A stretch of 64,000 bases of DNA from Algoriphagus lacus (lineage in GTDB: Bacteria > Bacteroidota > Bacteroidia > Cytophagales > Cyclobacteriaceae). Below the pieces are notes generated by a model. That model was not told the origin of the DNA, made no database searches, and saw only the letters and a program-made list of their open reading frames with translations. The stretch covers positions 682,001 through 746,000 of the forward strand of contig NZ_QXML01000001.1 in the NCBI RefSeq assembly GCF_003583985.1, in the 5' to 3' direction. The position numbers and the translations under genes are program-made. Shown one piece after another: positions 26,495 through 35,989 of the stretch (within the stretch, counting starts at the first letter, position 1; every line of letters begins with the position of its first letter).

Positions 26495-28437
26495 TTTCTG
26501 AAATAGTCAAGCTGAAACCGGATATTAACAATCTCCTGAAGTTCTGAAATCGGGGAAAAAGTGTTTTTCAGAAGTTGACGTTGAAGTTTGCCCAAAGATT
26601 TGGGTTGGATGTATCTTCCGCTGTTTTGGTTTTGAAGTCCCTCCAGAGCTCTCATACGCATGAGGATTTCATAGGCTTTTCCGGCTTGGGCAAAAAGCTC
26701 CGCATAATTCGGTTCCAATTCGGCAAGCTTTTCAAAACGGCGAAAGGTATTGTTGATTCCTACGACTTGATGGCTTAGCACCAGCAACCGGGCAAGGTCT
26801 GTCAATGGCAGCATCGCCCTCGCCTTGATATCAAATTGGTCCCGATGTTCACCGGATTTTTCCACCATGAAGTCTTTGAAAAACCCTAGCGGCGGAGGAT
26901 TTGTCAGGGCATTTTGAGCCAAGAAATTCAGGAAAATCTGCTTATTACCGATTTCCTGATAGATATGATGTGTGAGTTCTTCGGCCAATGTCTTGCTTCC
27001 TGCCACGGCCCTGTAATCGAAAAATATCGAAACCTTAACCAAAGCTTCCGGAGAAGGATGAAGAATCCACTCGGAAAAGTATTTTTTCCAAACGGAAAGT
27101 GGTTGAACCCATTCCGGATTGCTAGCCATGATTTTACCCGGACATGGATCAAAACCACAGGCCAAAAGGACTTCCACAATTCCTTCCCCAAGTTTGAGGA
27201 AGTATTCTGCTGCCTTGTCGTGCAATTCTGCAGTCACATCTTCGTAGAGAATCGCATTGTCCAGATCCGTTCGGAGCAGCTGCTCTTCACGCCCTTCACT
27301 CCCCATCGACAAAAAGCAAAATCGGACAGTTGCCATTTCGGGATAGTCCGATAGAAGTTGGTTTTGCACTAATGCCAAAGCCTGACGGATGATCACGTCG
27401 TTGATTTCTGTCATCACAGAGGAGACGAACTCCATCGAAACTTCATTTTCCAAGTAATACCGGAGCATTTGTTCGGCACGGTCCCGGATTTTTCGCATTT
27501 CACTTACCTCCACCGTATTGATCAACCCGTGGATGAGCACTGCAGGACTATTGCCCATGGACAGGAAAATGTCATGATCAGAGATTATCCCACAAACCGG
27601 ACTTTGATCTGATCCATCATTGGTCAATACCAAATGATGGAGTCGATTGCGGATCATCGTGAGGTATAAATCCGAAAACCCATCCTGCTTTTTTCGGGTA
27701 ATGACAGGGCTGGTCATGACCGATGAAACAGGTTGCTGTGGTGAAATACCGGATGCCAGCACCCGATTTCGCAAATCTTTGTCAGTCACTATTCCCTTTG
27801 GAAAGCCTTGATCATCACAGATGATGATGGAGCTGACCTGAGCTTCTGCCATCAATTTTGAGGCTTGGTGGATGGAAGCTTCCGGAGCACAACTCACTAC
27901 TTTTTCAGATACTTTGACTTCAGACTGGTCCGAAAAAATCATCAGGGAATGATCACCGGAGGTATTTTTGAATTCTCCCCGAGCCTTTTGGCCATGGGAA
28001 AGATCCTGCCTAACCACTACCTGTCCTGCCGCAAACCCGGCTGCGAAAAAGAGTGCTACGCGACTGTTTTCCTCCAGGATTTTTTCAAAAACAGCTACCG
28101 GAATGGCATAAATCAGGCTATTTTCGATGACTTTGGAAGTAAGCAAATAGGGCCTTTTACCCAGTAAGGCCAACACGCCAAAGACATCACCTTCGTCACA
28201 AACCTCCCTGATTTCCTCTCCCTGAACTGAGTTTTGTACCAAATGAATGGTCCCTTCTTTCAGTACAAAAAAATGGGGCTGTGCAGCTTCCCCTTGTCGA
28301 AAAAGGATTTCCCCCTTTTCCAGATATAGTACTTCCACACTTCTGGCCACAGAGGCAAGGTCGTCCTTTCCCAAAAATGAAAAAGGAGGAAATCTGCGAA
28401 GGAACTCCGCAACCCGATTGACGATGACGTTGGCCAT
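26491..28437 (-). CDS. cNMP-binding / CBS-pair / DUF294 putative nucleotidyltransferase
   Basis: 648 residues. N-terminal cyclic-nucleotide-binding-like domain (about 10-130, GEILFRQGEAAQPHFFVLKEG), then two CBS domains (about 180-300, ASIIICDDQGFPKGIVTDKDLR), then a DUF294 nucleotidyltransferase-like domain (LSMGSEGREEQLLRTDLDNAI, the G-S-x-G-R-x-E/D pattern of GlnD-type enzymes) and a helical C-terminal domain. This architecture is linked to acetate metabolism, where it is thought to sense nucleotides and modify or regulate a partner. The position beside acs and the acetate symporter fits that. The target is unknown. Coupled by a 4-base overlap to the exonuclease gene. Confidence 0.85.
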   Translation of the reverse strand: MANVIVNRVAEFLRRFPPFSFLGKDDLASVARSVEVLYLEKGEILFRQGEAAQPHFFVLKEGTIHLVQNSVQGEEIREVCDEGDVFGVLALLGKRPYLLTSKVIENSLIYAIPVAVFEKILEENSRVALFFAAGFAAGQVVVRQDLSHGQKARGEFKNTSGDHSLMIFSDQSEVKVSEKVVSCAPEASIHQASKLMAEAQVSSIIICDDQGFPKGIVTDKDLRNRVLASGISPQQPVSSVMTSPVITRKKQDGFSDLYLTMIRNRLHHLVLTNDGSDQSPVCGIISDHDIFLSMGNSPAVLIHGLINTVEVSEMRKIRDRAEQMLRYYLENEVSMEFVSSVMTEINDVIIRQALALVQNQLLSDYPEMATVRFCFLSMGSEGREEQLLRTDLDNAILYEDVTAELHDKAAEYFLKLGEGIVEVLLACGFDPCPGKIMASNPEWVQPLSVWKKYFSEWILHPSPEALVKVSIFFDYRAVAGSKTLAEELTHHIYQEIGNKQIFLNFLAQNALTNPPPLGFFKDFMVEKSGEHRDQFDIKARAMLPLTDLARLLVLSHQVVGINNTFRRFEKLAELEPNYAELFAQAGKAYEILMRMRALEGLQNQNSGRYIQPKSLGKLQRQLLKNTFSPISELQEIVNIRFQLDYFRK

Positions 28438-28528
28438 TAAAAGAAAGCAGGATTTTATTTTCCTGCCATTTTGACAAGTTTCTTTTTGGTATTCATCTTG
28501 AATAGTTAATAATCAAGATATTACAACT

Positions 28529-28699
28529 ATGAGGGTTACCAAAATTTTCCAACCAATTCGCCAAGTGATTTGGGCCTTGATTGTAGCCTTTATGGTTGGT
28601 GTTCACAATTTTTACAAGCAAGAAATGGATTCTCCAGATTCGATTGTGTCATCCATTGAAATAGATGCTGAGGAGGAAGACTCTTCTCCAAAAGACTGA
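28529..28699 (+). CDS. 56-residue single-membrane-span small protein
   Basis: A short ORF, below common size cut-offs. The product begins MRVTKIFQPIRQVIW, has one hydrophobic span of about 15 residues (VIWALIVAFMVGVH) and an acidic tail (EIDAEEEDSSPKD). Support for it being real: it fills the only gap (28438-28749) between the divergent DUF294 gene and convergent acs, it ends 11 bases before a perfect-palindrome terminator, and its composition is that of a small bitopic membrane protein. The family is unknown. A regulatory role on the adjacent transporter or sensor would be speculation. Confidence 0.5.
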   Translation: MRVTKIFQPIRQVIWALIVAFMVGVHNFYKQEMDSPDSIVSSIEIDAEEEDSSPKD

Positions 28700-28709
28700 T
28701 ATTATAGGA

Positions 28710-28733
28710 AAGAGCCAAGATATCTTGGCTCTT
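28710..28733. terminator. bidirectional intrinsic terminator (perfect palindrome)
   Basis: A 24-base perfect palindrome (half-site AAGAGCCAAGAT) followed by TCTTTTTG on the plus strand, between the small ORF and acs. Confidence 0.7.
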
Positions 28734-28749
28734 CTTTTTGACTATTATC

Positions 28750-30642
28750 TTACTTCCTTCCTTCGACAATTTTCTCTACCACATCTGGATCGAGCAAGGT
28801 CGAAGTATCACCCATGGAATCTAGCTGACCTTCAGCTACTTTCCTCAGAATCCGTCGCATGATTTTTCCGGAGCGGGTTTTTGGAAGTCCAGGCACGATC
28901 TGAATCTTATCCGGCTTGGCAATCGGACCTATGATTTTGGAAACCATATCCTTGATTTCATTGATCAAATTGTCCTCAGTACGGTTGGTCATGTCGCAAA
29001 TCACAAAGGCGTAAATGCCCTGACCTTTGACCTCATGAGGATAGCCCACCACAGCAGATTCGATGACTTTTGGATGTTCGTTAATCGCGTTTTCCACTTC
29101 AGCGGTACCCATTCGATGGCCTGACACATTGATCACATCGTCTACTCGGCCGAGTATTCTGTAATAACCATCGTGATCGCGTTTCACCCCATCTCCGGTG
29201 AAATACATGTTTTGATAAGTCGAAAAGTAGGTTTGTTTGCATCGCTCATGATCGCCATAGGTAGTTCGGATCATGGACGGCCAAGGAAATTTGATGCAAA
29301 GATTGCCTTCCACAGAGTTACCAGTTAGCTCATTCCCTTCAGCATCCACGATACAAAGCTGAATCCCCGGCAGGGGCAAGGTGGCATAAGCAGGCTTGGT
29401 TGGTGTGATGCCCGCCAAAGGAGAAACCATGATTCCACCTGTTTCAGTCTGCCACCAGGTGTCGACAATCGGACATTTCCCTTTTCCGATATGGGTATGG
29501 TACCAATGCCAGGCTTCTTCGTTGATCGGCTCGCCTACGGAGCCTAGCACTTTAAGTGAACTGAGATCACACCCTTGAATCGGATCTGTACCAAAGGCTT
29601 GCAGAGCGCGGATCGCGGTTGGAGCTGTATAAAAGATATTGACTTTATGCTTTTCGATGACTTCCCAAAAACGGCCGGGACCCGGGTAAGTGGGAACTCC
29701 CTCAAACATGAGCGTGGTGGCACCCGCCAAAAGCGGACCGTAAACGATGTAGGAGTGGCCCGTTATCCAACCAATGTCGGCGGTACACCAATACACATCT
29801 CCTGCGGAATACTGAAAGACATTGTCAAAGGAATACTTGGTATACACCATGTAGCCACCAGTGGTATGAACCACCCCTTTGGGTTTTCCTGTCGAGCCGG
29901 AAGTGTAGAGGATAAACAGCATGTCTTCGCTGTCCATTTCTTCAGCCGGGCAGACATCGGATTGGCCTTCCAATACCTGATGCCACCAAAAATCCCGACC
30001 TGATTTCATTTCAGTTTCCTGACCTGTGCGGCGATAGACGATGACCGTTTCCACTGAAGATTTTTCAAGAGCTTCATCCACAACGGATTTTATTCCGATT
30101 TTTTTATTTCCTCGGAAGTTTCCATCGGAGGTCAAGACAGCTTTTGCTTCGCAATCGATGATCCGATCCGCGAGGGAAGAACTGGAAAAACCAGCAAATA
30201 CGACGGAATGAATGGCTCCTATCCGGGCGCAGGCAAGCATGGCAATGGCTGCCTCCGGCACCATGGGCATGTAGATAATTACCCGGTCACCTTTTTGGAT
30301 TCCTTTACTTTTCAGCGCATTGGCAAATCGACAAACCTCCCTGAAAAGCTCCCGATAAGTTAAGGTTCGAGTTGCTTCGCCCGGTTCATTGGGTTCCCAG
30401 ACAATCGCCGGTCGGTCTCCGATCGTGTAGAGATGTCGTTCAAAAATATTCTCAGTGATATTCAGCTTTGCATTTACAAACCATTTGACATCCGGTCCTT
30501 CAAAATTCCATTTTAGGACTTTATCCCAGCGCTTTCTCCAGTGAAAGGAATCCGCTATTCTAGCCCAAAATTCTTCAGGCTGGGCTATGCTTTTTTGGTA
30601 TTCGTAGAGATAGCCACTGAGGGTATGTAATCGGTCACTCAT
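28750..30642 (-). CDS. acs: acetyl-CoA synthetase (AMP-forming)
   Basis: 630 residues. Adenylate-forming signature YTSGSTGKPKGVVHTTGG, WWQTETGG, then the A10 motif TRSGKIMRR whose Lys is the residue classically regulated by acetylation. It makes acetyl-CoA from acetate, ATP and CoA. It is the third gene of a minus-strand run led by the DUF4212 protein and the sodium/acetate symporter, spaced 30 bp from the latter. The length matches Acs rather than propionyl-CoA synthetase. Confidence 0.95.
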   Translation of the reverse strand: MSDRLHTLSGYLYEYQKSIAQPEEFWARIADSFHWRKRWDKVLKWNFEGPDVKWFVNAKLNITENIFERHLYTIGDRPAIVWEPNEPGEATRTLTYRELFREVCRFANALKSKGIQKGDRVIIYMPMVPEAAIAMLACARIGAIHSVVFAGFSSSSLADRIIDCEAKAVLTSDGNFRGNKKIGIKSVVDEALEKSSVETVIVYRRTGQETEMKSGRDFWWHQVLEGQSDVCPAEEMDSEDMLFILYTSGSTGKPKGVVHTTGGYMVYTKYSFDNVFQYSAGDVYWCTADIGWITGHSYIVYGPLLAGATTLMFEGVPTYPGPGRFWEVIEKHKVNIFYTAPTAIRALQAFGTDPIQGCDLSSLKVLGSVGEPINEEAWHWYHTHIGKGKCPIVDTWWQTETGGIMVSPLAGITPTKPAYATLPLPGIQLCIVDAEGNELTGNSVEGNLCIKFPWPSMIRTTYGDHERCKQTYFSTYQNMYFTGDGVKRDHDGYYRILGRVDDVINVSGHRMGTAEVENAINEHPKVIESAVVGYPHEVKGQGIYAFVICDMTNRTEDNLINEIKDMVSKIIGPIAKPDKIQIVPGLPKTRSGKIMRRILRKVAEGQLDSMGDTSTLLDPDVVEKIVEGRK

Positions 30643-30672
30643 GATAGGGTAAGGTTATGGGTACTTCTCGTT

Positions 30673-32358
30673 CTAATGATCTTGTGCTTCACCGGCTCCT
30701 TTTGGAATCCGGATCTCCTGAATCAGGTCCTGTACATGCTGCGGTGGTGCTGGAGTAAATTTCGAAACGAAATAGCACACCAGAAAATTTAAAAGCATCC
30801 CGATGGAACCTATTCCTTCCGGAGAAATTCCAAACCACCAGTGATCCTCAGAATTTATCCCCGGATTGATAAACTTGAAATAGGTGATGTAGGAAACGGT
30901 AAAAATGAGACCAGTAATCATCCCTGCGATGGCCCCTTCTTTATTGATCCGCGTCGAAAATATTCCAAGTATGATTACCGGGAAAAAGGAAGCAGCCGCC
31001 AAACCAAAGGCGAATGCAACAACCTCTGCTACAAATCCGGGAGGATTTACTCCAAAATACCCGGCAAAAATTACTGCACCTGCAGCAGAAAGCCGGGCGA
31101 TCTGAAGTTCCTTTTTTTCAGAAATTTCGGGATTGAAGTTTTTGACCAGATCACGGGAAACGGAAGTGGAAATCACCAATAGCAAACCTGCGGCGGTAGA
31201 TAGGGCTGCCGCCATGGCGCCTGCCGCAACCAATCCGACTACCCAGTTGGGAAGTTGCGCAATCTCAGGAGTGGCCAGCACCATGATGTCTTTGTCAATG
31301 GTGAGTTCATTTGCAACAGGATCTGCCAAATATTGGACCTTTCCATCTCCGTTTTTATCGTCTACGTTTATGAGGTTGGTTTTTTGCCAGTTTTGAACCC
31401 ATGCCGGGAGTTCTGAAATGTTTTTTTCCGAGGTCGAATTGATCACATTGTAAATTCCGAAAGCCGCCATCGCCGGAGCAGTCGTGTACAAAATCGCGAT
31501 AAAAATCAAGGCATATCCTGCCGAAAGCCGAGCATCCTTTACTTTGGGCACGGTAAAAAACCGGACAATGACGTGTGGCAAACCTGCTGTACCCACCATT
31601 AGGGCCAAGGTGATCATCAGCATATCAGTCATTCCTTTCCGACCGGAGGTGTATTCACTGAATCCCAAGTCGGCTAATACACCGTCCAGCTTTTCCAGCA
31701 AAGGCGTCCCGTCTGCAACTTCTCCTCCCAATCCCAACTGAGGAATAGGATTGCCAGTCAGCTGCATGGAGATGAAAATTGCAGGCACCATGTATGCAAA
31801 AATCAACACACAAAACTGAGCCACTTGGGTGTAGGTGATTCCTTTCATTCCGCCCATCACCGCATAGAAAAAGACAATCGCCATGCCGATGACTACCCCC
31901 CATTCAATCGGAATTTCGAGGTATCGCGAAAAGACAATACCAACCCCGCGCATCTGACCTGCCACATAGATGAAGGAAATGAAAAGTGCGCAAATCACCG
32001 CTACCACTCGCGCTTTATTCGAGTAATAGCGATCACCCACAAAGTCAGGCACGGTGAATTTTCCAAATTTTCTCAGATAAGGAGCCAGCAACAAGGCGAG
32101 TAACACATAGCCCCCAGTCCAGCCCATCAGGTAGACTGAACCATCGTATCCGGCAAAAGAAATCAAACCGGCCATCGAAATAAAAGAAGCTGCAGACATC
32201 CAGTCAGCCGCTGTAGCCATGCCGTTGGCCAAAGGGGAAACTCCTCCACCGGCTACATAAAACTCCTTTGTTGACCCCGCACGGGTCCAGATTGCGATGG
32301 CGATGTAAAGAGCGAAAGAAAGCCCGACAAGTAAATAGGTCCAAGTAAGAATATCCAT
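30673..32358 (-). CDS. sodium:solute symporter (acetate permease ActP-like)
   Basis: 561 residues with about thirteen membrane spans. The SSS-family segments include the N-terminal GGVSPLANGMATAADWMSAASF and GYVLLALLLAPYLRKFGKFTVPDF, and the central MGGMKGITYTQVAQF. A 60-residue hydrophilic loop (around residue 330, WVQNWQKTNLINVDDKNG) is an insertion in this branch. It takes up acetate or another short monocarboxylate with Na+. It is preceded by the small DUF4212 subunit and followed by acs, so acetate is the inferred substrate. Confidence 0.88.
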   Translation of the reverse strand: MDILTWTYLLVGLSFALYIAIAIWTRAGSTKEFYVAGGGVSPLANGMATAADWMSAASFISMAGLISFAGYDGSVYLMGWTGGYVLLALLLAPYLRKFGKFTVPDFVGDRYYSNKARVVAVICALFISFIYVAGQMRGVGIVFSRYLEIPIEWGVVIGMAIVFFYAVMGGMKGITYTQVAQFCVLIFAYMVPAIFISMQLTGNPIPQLGLGGEVADGTPLLEKLDGVLADLGFSEYTSGRKGMTDMLMITLALMVGTAGLPHVIVRFFTVPKVKDARLSAGYALIFIAILYTTAPAMAAFGIYNVINSTSEKNISELPAWVQNWQKTNLINVDDKNGDGKVQYLADPVANELTIDKDIMVLATPEIAQLPNWVVGLVAAGAMAAALSTAAGLLLVISTSVSRDLVKNFNPEISEKKELQIARLSAAGAVIFAGYFGVNPPGFVAEVVAFAFGLAAASFFPVIILGIFSTRINKEGAIAGMITGLIFTVSYITYFKFINPGINSEDHWWFGISPEGIGSIGMLLNFLVCYFVSKFTPAPPQHVQDLIQEIRIPKGAGEAQDH

Positions 32359-32367
32359 ATCCGAGAA

Positions 32368-32631
32368 TCAGTCTTCGTGAACGTCAAATTCCCTATCCAG
32401 CTTATTCATCCGAACCACATAAATGAAAATCAGTACGATGAACGAATAAATAGCACCCTGCTGGGCAAACCAAAAACCAAGAGGATACCCACCGATTTTG
32501 ATTTGATTGAGTGGCTCGACTAATATGATTCCAAACCCAAAGGAGACCACAAACCAAACCAGGAGTAAAATCAGAAGTGTCCGCAGATTTTTCTTCCAAT
32601 AGACAGACATTCTATCAGTCTTTTGAGGCAT
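32368..32631 (-). CDS. DUF4212 small membrane subunit of the symporter
   Basis: 87 residues with two membrane helices (TLLILLLVWFVVSFGFG; GAIYSFIVLIFIYVVRMNKLD), a short loop carrying GYPLGFWFAQQG, and a charged C-terminus. DUF4212 proteins are regularly encoded directly upstream of SSS-family acetate permeases and are taken to be an accessory subunit. It is 9 bp upstream of the symporter and opens the acetate operon. Confidence 0.9.
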   Translation of the reverse strand: MPQKTDRMSVYWKKNLRTLLILLLVWFVVSFGFGIILVEPLNQIKIGGYPLGFWFAQQGAIYSFIVLIFIYVVRMNKLDREFDVHED

Positions 32632-32868
32632 AGTATTTTGGGTTTAGGATATAAAAAGCAACTTATTTGAAGGTCGAAAATACTTTTTGACCATAGAATT
32701 TTTCGACTTCAAAATCAAAAATGAAATACTTGAATCTGGAGACAGAATCCAAACTCTTTTCCATTAAAAACCGAATTTTTTTAGAAACAACCCGAAGCAT
32801 GTTCAAAAACTTAGCGGAATAAGTTCGGTATTTGAAAAAATCTCCTTGATTTCTTGAAGACTACGAAA

Positions 32869-33621
32869 TCACACCAAATACTCCGATGCCATAGCCAGTG
32901 CAGCGGCTAAAAAAGTAACCATGAGCTTATTCATCTGAAATTTGTGATGTGGGCTGCTTTCAAAAAAGATGGTTGTGGAAATATGCAAAAACCCTCCGGT
33001 CACCAATCCATAGAGCAAACCGATTCCTTCTTTGGAGAGTACCCCCTGTGAAATAAAGAACGAGCTCGACAGCATCCCCATCGGAGAAGCCAAAGCAAAA
33101 ACCGTTAACAGCAGAATTGTCCACTTCTTACTCAAGGAGGCAGAGAGAACTGCTGTCAATGCAAATGCCGCCGGTCCTTTGTGCATAATAATTCCCAACA
33201 AAACCGTCTTGTCACTGTGTGCATGTGTGGATGCGATGGCATCTCCAATCACTACCGTGCCGTGAGACAGCAGTGTTCCTTCCAAAAAAGCATGGATGAA
33301 AAGCCCAACCATGAGGGTGATGACGCCTTTGGAAGTCTCCGAACTGTGCTTATGAATGTGTCCGTGCTCGATTCCTGAGGACCAAAATTCCAACACCTGC
33401 TGCAATAAAAAGCCCAATAGGATATATAATCCCATTCGGCCGTGGTCGTATCCCGTACTGAACAACTCCGGAATGATGTGCAAAATGGTAATGGAAAAGA
33501 GGTAAGATCCCGCAAATACCAATACCAATTTGAAATAGCGCTCTCTGAAAGCAGGGGCAAAAAACACCAACAAGCCCGCAATCATTGCAGTAAGAAAAAG
33601 AAGCAGAAAGTTTATTCCCAT
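32869..33621 (-). CDS. ZIP-family divalent metal transporter
   Basis: 250 residues with about eight spans. Metal-coordinating helices are visible: HIIPELF in TM2, VGLFIHAFLEGTLLSHG (the His and Glu of TM4), and MHKGPAAFALTAV (TM5 His). A His-rich variable loop (GIEHGHIHKHSSE) precedes TM4. ZIP proteins move zinc or iron into the cytoplasm. The 237-bp region upstream of its 3' neighbour shows no gene. It is monocistronic and located before ApbE on the same strand. Confidence 0.85.
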   Translation of the reverse strand: MGINFLLLFLTAMIAGLLVFFAPAFRERYFKLVLVFAGSYLFSITILHIIPELFSTGYDHGRMGLYILLGFLLQQVLEFWSSGIEHGHIHKHSSETSKGVITLMVGLFIHAFLEGTLLSHGTVVIGDAIASTHAHSDKTVLLGIIMHKGPAAFALTAVLSASLSKKWTILLLTVFALASPMGMLSSSFFISQGVLSKEGIGLLYGLVTGGFLHISTTIFFESSPHHKFQMNKLMVTFLAAALAMASEYLV

Positions 33622-33719
33622 TGTGAATTTGAGCCATTCCTATTTGTCATCGGAACAGCTCTTGTCGGTGATAACCTCCGCAAAGGTAATAAAATTCAAT
33701 AATGTTGCATTTAGCTTTA

Positions 33720-34781
33720 TTACTTTACCTGAAAAGATAAATAACGGGTGAGCTCAGGACTGACATATTGCTTCAATTTTCCGCCCTTTTCATTGTAAAT
33801 CAACAGCATTTCCAGATCGGTCCGGCTGGAATCCAATCGTACTGCCTCCCGCCAGCCCAAGACCATAAGTGCATCGGCCATTGCATCGGCGGTTTTTGCA
33901 TCCGGCCCGATGACAGTTGCTCCCAACAATCCATGAGTCACAGGATAGCCTGTTCGCGGGTCAAGCGTAAAAGAAAGCCGCACTGAATCTTTGGTGTAGA
34001 ATTGCTCAAAATTTCCTGTCGTCGAGATTGCCTTATCCTGAAGTGCCACAACGCCCTCCGCCTTTTTACCCATACTGTCTGCAAGATAAAGCAGCCCAAT
34101 TTTCCAGAGTTCATCTTTTTCGTTTAGTCCCTTTGCCAGGTTTTCCCCGCCGATTTGAATCAGGTAGTTTTTAATCCCTTTTCTTTCCAATAATCCTGCG
34201 ATCAGATCCACCGCATAGCCTTTGCCTGATCTGGAAAAATCAAGAAAAATCCCCGAATTGGTTTTTCGGATGAGCGTGTCTGTCACAATGACTTTTTTCA
34301 ATCCTACCATAGAAAGTACCTTGCCCACATCGGTACTGTCCTGAAGTCGAGCTCCGGAAGGTGAAAAAGTCCAGATTTTTTCAATGGCTTGTTGAGTTGG
34401 ATCCAGCGCCCCACTCGTAAGGCCATACATCCGGTCAGCCTCAGTGAGTACACTTACTAGGATTGGAGAAGGAGAGAGCAAGGTGTCCCTGAGATTGAGT
34501 TGATTGATTTCCGAAGTGGGCTCATAGACGGAAATGCTCTGATTAAAGACCTTCAGAAGCGAATCCACTGAGGCTTGAAAGTTTCGGTTTTCCTCATCCA
34601 GATAGGTGACTTGATAATCCGTCCCCATAGTTTTGCCCGAAAATGAAACCTTGCCTGATTCGGATTTTGGCAATTCTTCGGCTTCAGGTTTCCCTTCCCT
34701 GGTCCTGTAGGCATAGACCAAAACCACGAGTGCAAAAAGTACAAGGGAATAGATGATGTTTTTCCGTGCGTTGGAATTCAT
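33720..34781 (-). CDS. apbE: FAD:protein FMN transferase (ApbE family)
   Basis: 353 residues with an N-terminal membrane anchor ([15 protein letters not shown]) rather than a lipobox. ApbE landmarks: [12 protein letters not shown], the flavin region [27 protein letters not shown], and the C-terminal Mg2+-binding [15 protein letters not shown]. The enzyme attaches FMN covalently to Thr/Ser of periplasmic redox proteins such as Rnf/Nqr subunits, using FAD. Nqr genes are not in the window. It shares an upstream region with the divergent ruvB. Confidence 0.9.
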   Translation of the reverse strand: MNSNARKNIIYSLVLFALVVLVYAYRTREGKPEAEELPKSESGKVSFSGKTMGTDYQVTYLDEENRNFQASVDSLLKVFNQSISVYEPTSEINQLNLRDTLLSPSPILVSVLTEADRMYGLTSGALDPTQQAIEKIWTFSPSGARLQDSTDVGKVLSMVGLKKVIVTDTLIRKTNSGIFLDFSRSGKGYAVDLIAGLLERKGIKNYLIQIGGENLAKGLNEKDELWKIGLLYLADSMGKKAEGVVALQDKAISTTGNFEQFYTKDSVRLSFTLDPRTGYPVTHGLLGATVIGPDAKTADAMADALMVLGWREAVRLDSSRTDLEMLLIYNEKGGKLKQYVSPELTRYLSFQVK

Positions 34782-34863
34782 TTCAACTCAATTTTCAGGC
34801 GAATTTAGGTCATTTTTTGTCAGTACAGGTAAAATGGAAAAGATCTCCGCATGGGGTTTTGTT

Positions 34864-34871
34864 TATATTTG
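34864..34871 (+). promoter_or_regulatory. probable -7 promoter element of ruvB (TATATTTG)
   Basis: TATATTTG is a full match to the Bacteroidota TAnnTTTG element and sits 17 bases before the ruvB ATG. A matching -33 box is not evident, so the assignment is moderate; a very short leader would be implied. Confidence 0.4.
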
Positions 34872-34888
34872 TGTGTACCCCAAAAGTC

Positions 34889-35920
34889 ATGAGAGAAGAT
34901 TATCTGAGAGGAGATGAGGAAGAATTAAGCCCAAAAGACCGGGAGTTTGAGCGCGCCTTAAGGCCGTTGAGTTTTGAGGATTTTTCCGGTCAGGCCAAAA
35001 TCATTGAGAATCTCAAGGTTTTCGTGCATGCTGCCAAAAAGCGGAAAGAGCCACTGGACCATGTTCTGTTGCACGGCCCTCCTGGTCTGGGAAAAACCAC
35101 CCTGAGCAATATCATCGCAAATGAACTCCAAGCTGGGATCAAAATTACCTCCGGTCCTGTATTGGATAAACCTTCCGATTTGGCTGGATTGCTGACCAAT
35201 CTTGAAGAAGGCGATGTGCTTTTCATCGATGAAATTCACCGCCTGAATCCCATCGTGGAGGAATATCTCTATTCCGCTATGGAAGACTTTCGGATCGATA
35301 TCATGCTGGACAGTGGGCCAAATGCCCGCTCAGTGCAGATTTCACTCAGTCCGTTTACCCTGATCGGGGCTACTACGCGATCCGGCTTGTTGACTTCTCC
35401 GCTCCGGGCGCGATTTGGGATCAATTCCCGATTGGAATATTACGATGCCAAATTGCTGACGGATATCGTTACCCGATCAGCTGGAATCCTTCAAACTCCA
35501 ATCGATGAAGTAGCTGCCTTTGAAATTGCCCGACGCAGCCGTGGTACTCCCCGAATTGCAAATATGCTGCTTCGCCGAACCCGTGACTTTGCGGAAGTAA
35601 AAGGCAATGGAACCATCACGCTCGAAATCGCCAAAATTGCCTTGAATGCCTTGGACGTGGATGAAAATGGCTTGGACGAAATGGATAATCGAATCCTGCT
35701 GACCATTATCGAAAAGTTCAAAGGCGGACCGGTGGGCCTGAGTACCATCGCTACAGCCTGTGGGGAAGAAGCCGAGACTATTGAGGAGGTTTACGAGCCA
35801 TTTCTGATCCAGGAAGGCTATATGAAGCGCACTTCAAGAGGGCGAATGGCTACCGAATTGGCATACAAACACTTGAAAATCAAACCAACAGGAGCCAGCG
35901 GAATGTTGTTTGATTTGTGA
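34889..35920 (+). CDS. ruvB: Holliday junction branch migration helicase RuvB
   Basis: 343 residues from the ATG at 34889 (product [13 protein letters not shown]), the usual RuvB start; an upstream in-frame ATG would overlap the divergent apbE. AAA+ motifs: Walker [10 protein letters not shown], Walker B LFIDEIHR, sensor 1 LIGATTR, arginine-finger region LRARFG. The C-terminal winged helix ends [15 protein letters not shown]. Ring-shaped motor that drives branch migration with RuvA. No ruvA or ruvC is adjacent. A long perfect terminator follows. Confidence 0.97.
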   Translation: MREDYLRGDEEELSPKDREFERALRPLSFEDFSGQAKIIENLKVFVHAAKKRKEPLDHVLLHGPPGLGKTTLSNIIANELQAGIKITSGPVLDKPSDLAGLLTNLEEGDVLFIDEIHRLNPIVEEYLYSAMEDFRIDIMLDSGPNARSVQISLSPFTLIGATTRSGLLTSPLRARFGINSRLEYYDAKLLTDIVTRSAGILQTPIDEVAAFEIARRSRGTPRIANMLLRRTRDFAEVKGNGTITLEIAKIALNALDVDENGLDEMDNRILLTIIEKFKGGPVGLSTIATACGEEAETIEEVYEPFLIQEGYMKRTSRGRMATELAYKHLKIKPTGASGMLFDL

Positions 35921-35932
35921 GGCAGGAAAAAT

Positions 35933-35969
35933 AAAGGCCTGTCAGGTTTTCAAATCCTGACAGGCCTTT
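35933..35969. terminator. bidirectional intrinsic terminator
   Basis: A 14-bp perfect stem (AAAGGCCTGTCAGG / CCTGACAGGCCTTT) with a 9-base loop, between convergent ruvB and kmo. Confidence 0.85.
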
Positions 35970-35989
35970 AATTATAAGTTTTAATTGGT

